Below the pieces are notes generated by a model. The model worked only from the letters and a program-made list of their open reading frames with translations, had not been told where the DNA came from and ran no database searches. Below, piece by piece: positions 62,900 to 64,000 of a stretch of 64,000 bases of DNA. Location of the stretch: NCBI RefSeq assembly GCF_009827655.1, contig NZ_WTYV01000005.1, forward strand, positions 62,001 through 126,000, read 5' to 3'. Position 1 is the stretch's first letter. Every line of letters starts with the position of its first letter. The position numbers and the translations under genes were made by a program. The DNA comes from Alteraurantiacibacter buctensis (lineage in GTDB: Bacteria > Pseudomonadota > Alphaproteobacteria > Sphingomonadales > Sphingomonadaceae).

Positions 62900-63597
62900 C
62901 GCGCCAGCCAGTGGGGGAATATCACCAGCAGCGGCGCACCGAAGACGCAGGCGACCGCCAACAGGCCATCGATCCGGTCAAGCACACCGCCATGCCCCGG
63001 GATCAGGTTTGAACTGTCCTTCACGCCCGCCCGGCGCTTCAGCCAGCTTTCGAGGAAATCGCCCACCTGCGCCACTACCGCCACCGCGGCGCCAAAGGGC
63101 AGCAGTTCGAAAACCATCGGCAGCCCGGAAAAGTTGCGATACCCGGCGGCCGCGCCGCCCCAACCGAAGTAGGCCAGCAGGGCGATTGTTGCCCCGATCA
63201 CCCCGCCCAGCAGACCGCTCCAGGTCTTGGACGGGCTGATCGAAGGGGCAATCTTGGGTCCGCCGAAGGTGCGCCCGGCGGCATAGGCACCAATGTCCAC
63301 CAGCACCACCGTGCCAACTAGCAGCAGCATCAGGGCGACATTATTGATCCGCAACAGCACCCAGACGGCGAGGCCGACATAGGCCAGCGCCGCCAGCGAA
63401 CCGGCTACTCGCACAGCGCCGGATGGCGTTGCCCGCGAGATCAGCCTGACAAATTCCCACAGGGCGGCCAACGCCACGAGGATGATGAACAGGTCGAGCC
63501 AGACGCCTCCCGCCCACAGCGCCCCGCCGGCCACGGCCAGCATGACCACGGCACTGGCCGTACGCACCGGCAGGTCGCTGTTCTTACCGTCCGCCAT
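62896..63597 (-). CDS. cdsA: Phosphatidate cytidylyltransferase
   Basis: Makes CDP-diacylglycerol from phosphatidate and CTP. A 233-residue polytopic protein with the signature SWLKRRAGVKDSSNLIPGHGGVLDRID, truncated here to its key elements K-R-x4-KD and HGGxxDR, preceded by ISPSKTWSGLLGG. ATG 63597 (MADGKNSDL) overlaps the uppS end by 14 bases. Confidence 0.94.
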   Translation of the reverse strand: MADGKNSDLPVRTASAVVMLAVAGGALWAGGVWLDLFIILVALAALWEFVRLISRATPSGAVRVAGSLAALAYVGLAVWVLLRINNVALMLLLVGTVVLVDIGAYAAGRTFGGPKIAPSISPSKTWSGLLGGVIGATIALLAYFGWGGAAAGYRNFSGLPMVFELLPFGAAVAVVAQVGDFLESWLKRRAGVKDSSNLIPGHGGVLDRIDGLLAVACVFGAPLLVIFPHWLAR

Positions 63598-64000
63598 AAC
63601 GCCGTTCCCTTCGGGCAAATTCTTCGCAAGCTGCGGTGAGGTGCTCTTCGCCGAAATCGGGCCACAGCACATCCGTGAACAGCATCTCGGCATAGGCGGC
63701 CTGCCACAGCAGGAAGTTGCTCAGCCGCACCTCACCCGAAGTGCGGATCAGCAGGTCGAGCGGCGGCAGGTCGGCGGTGTCGAGGTGCGCTTCGATGGTG
63801 GCCATCGTCACCTCGCCCTCCGCCGCGGCAGCCGCCGCCGCGCGGGCGATTTCCTGCTGCGCGCCATAGTTCAGCGCCACGGCCAGCGTGCGGGTGCCGC
63901 CAGCGGTGCGCTCCAGCGCCAGGTCCAGCTTAGCGACAATGTCAGGCTCGAACTTGCGCCAGTCACCGATCAGCTTCAGCCGGATGCCTTCGGCCACCAT
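63584..64000 (-). CDS. uppS: Undecaprenyl diphosphate synthase (5' end beyond window)
   Basis: Only the last 138 codons are inside the window. The segment carries the C-terminal Z-prenyltransferase features GDWRKF, ALNYGAQQEI, the substrate motif DLLIRTSGEVRLSNFLLWQAAYAEMLF (partly shown) and LWPDFGEEHL. The ATG at 64000 is probably internal because the conserved N-terminal DGNGRWA region is missing. It is the first visible gene of the envelope operon. Confidence 0.93.
   Translation of the reverse strand: MVAEGIRLKLIGDWRKFEPDIVAKLDLALERTAGGTRTLAVALNYGAQQEIARAAAAAAAEGEVTMATIEAHLDTADLPPLDLLIRTSGEVRLSNFLLWQAAYAEMLFTDVLWPDFGEEHLTAACEEFARRERRYGGR

Noticed and set aside
1-64000. CRISPR arrays, insertion sequences, prophage genes or defence systems
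   Set aside because: No regularly spaced repeats, transposase, integrase, restriction-modification or toxin-antitoxin motifs were seen in any gap or gene. The EVE protein alone is not evidence of a defence system.

Overview
The window looks like a chromosomal segment of a GC-rich alphaproteobacterium of the order Sphingomonadales, most likely near Erythrobacteraceae/Altererythrobacter. Supporting signs are the order uppS-cdsA-dxr-rseP-bamA-skp-fabZ, ALA synthase (C4 pathway) haem synthesis, a cbb3 oxidase cluster beside an alphaproteobacterial-type Fnr, a LigAB dioxygenase with a lignostilbene-type oxygenase, and short interspersed palindromic repeats typical of sphingomonads. This taxonomic placement is inferred from gene content, not from a search. 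Almost all of the sequence is coding. There are two tRNAs, no rRNA, no IS element and no CRISPR array.

Layout. 1-9.9 kb: dprA (cut by the left edge), plsY, murI, hemA, an NAD(P)-binding protein, a possible membrane-protein remnant, a PLP ornithine/lysine decarboxylase with a structured leader, lemA with a divergent DUF3137 gene, a deoxyhypusine-synthase-like polyamine enzyme and a threonine-dehydratase-family enzyme. 10-13.4 kb: a small catabolic island with a MAPEG protein, ligA-ligB and a lignostilbene-type carotenoid oxygenase, whose promoter carries an Fnr-like box and a perfect 9+2+9 palindrome. 13.5-24.5 kb: an oxygen-response block on the minus strand, ccoN-O-Q-P-G-H-I-S, an unknown Cys-rich ORF and hemN, then ompW (divergent) and fnrL. 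Fnr-like boxes lie between ccoN and ompW.

24.5-35.9 kb: tRNA-Met, a membrane-anchored cyclic-nucleotide-binding protein, a 2H phosphoesterase, mltG, fabF, acpP, a secreted TPR-like protein, aspS, rnd, a Tat-signal protein, oxyR, an AT-richer lipoprotein gene and pgsA. 36-47.5 kb: an LplT-like MFS carrier, a 66-aa conserved-looking ORF, a ThDP enzyme, csbD, an EVE protein, a GGDEF-EML protein, the coupled run dapF-mtaB-ftsY-yciB, a PuuD-type membrane protein and an MgtC/DUF4010 protein. 47.5-54.5 kb: kup and the cytochrome c maturation genes ccmC-D-E-F-G-H-I, without ccmAB. 54.6-64 kb: tRNA-His, a 2OG-Fe(II) oxygenase coupled to a GFA-family gene, rpmE, and the envelope operon uppS-cdsA-dxr-rseP-bamA-skp-fabZ (uppS is cut by the right edge).

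How the parts fit. FnrL, the cbb3 oxidase with its copper and haem maturation genes, hemN, hemA and the Ccm system form a coherent microaerobic respiration programme: CcoO and CcoP need Ccm-attached haem c, and HemA and HemN supply haem. The decarboxylase and the DHS-like enzyme plausibly form a putrescine-to-homospermidine route. The lignostilbene-type oxygenase and LigAB could be upper and ring-opening steps for aromatics. The most distinctive observations are the carotenoid-oxygenase promoter, the decarboxylase leader, the Cys-rich ORF inside the cco operon and a pair of calcium-type loops inside the Skp homologue. No obviously new defence or mobile system is visible.
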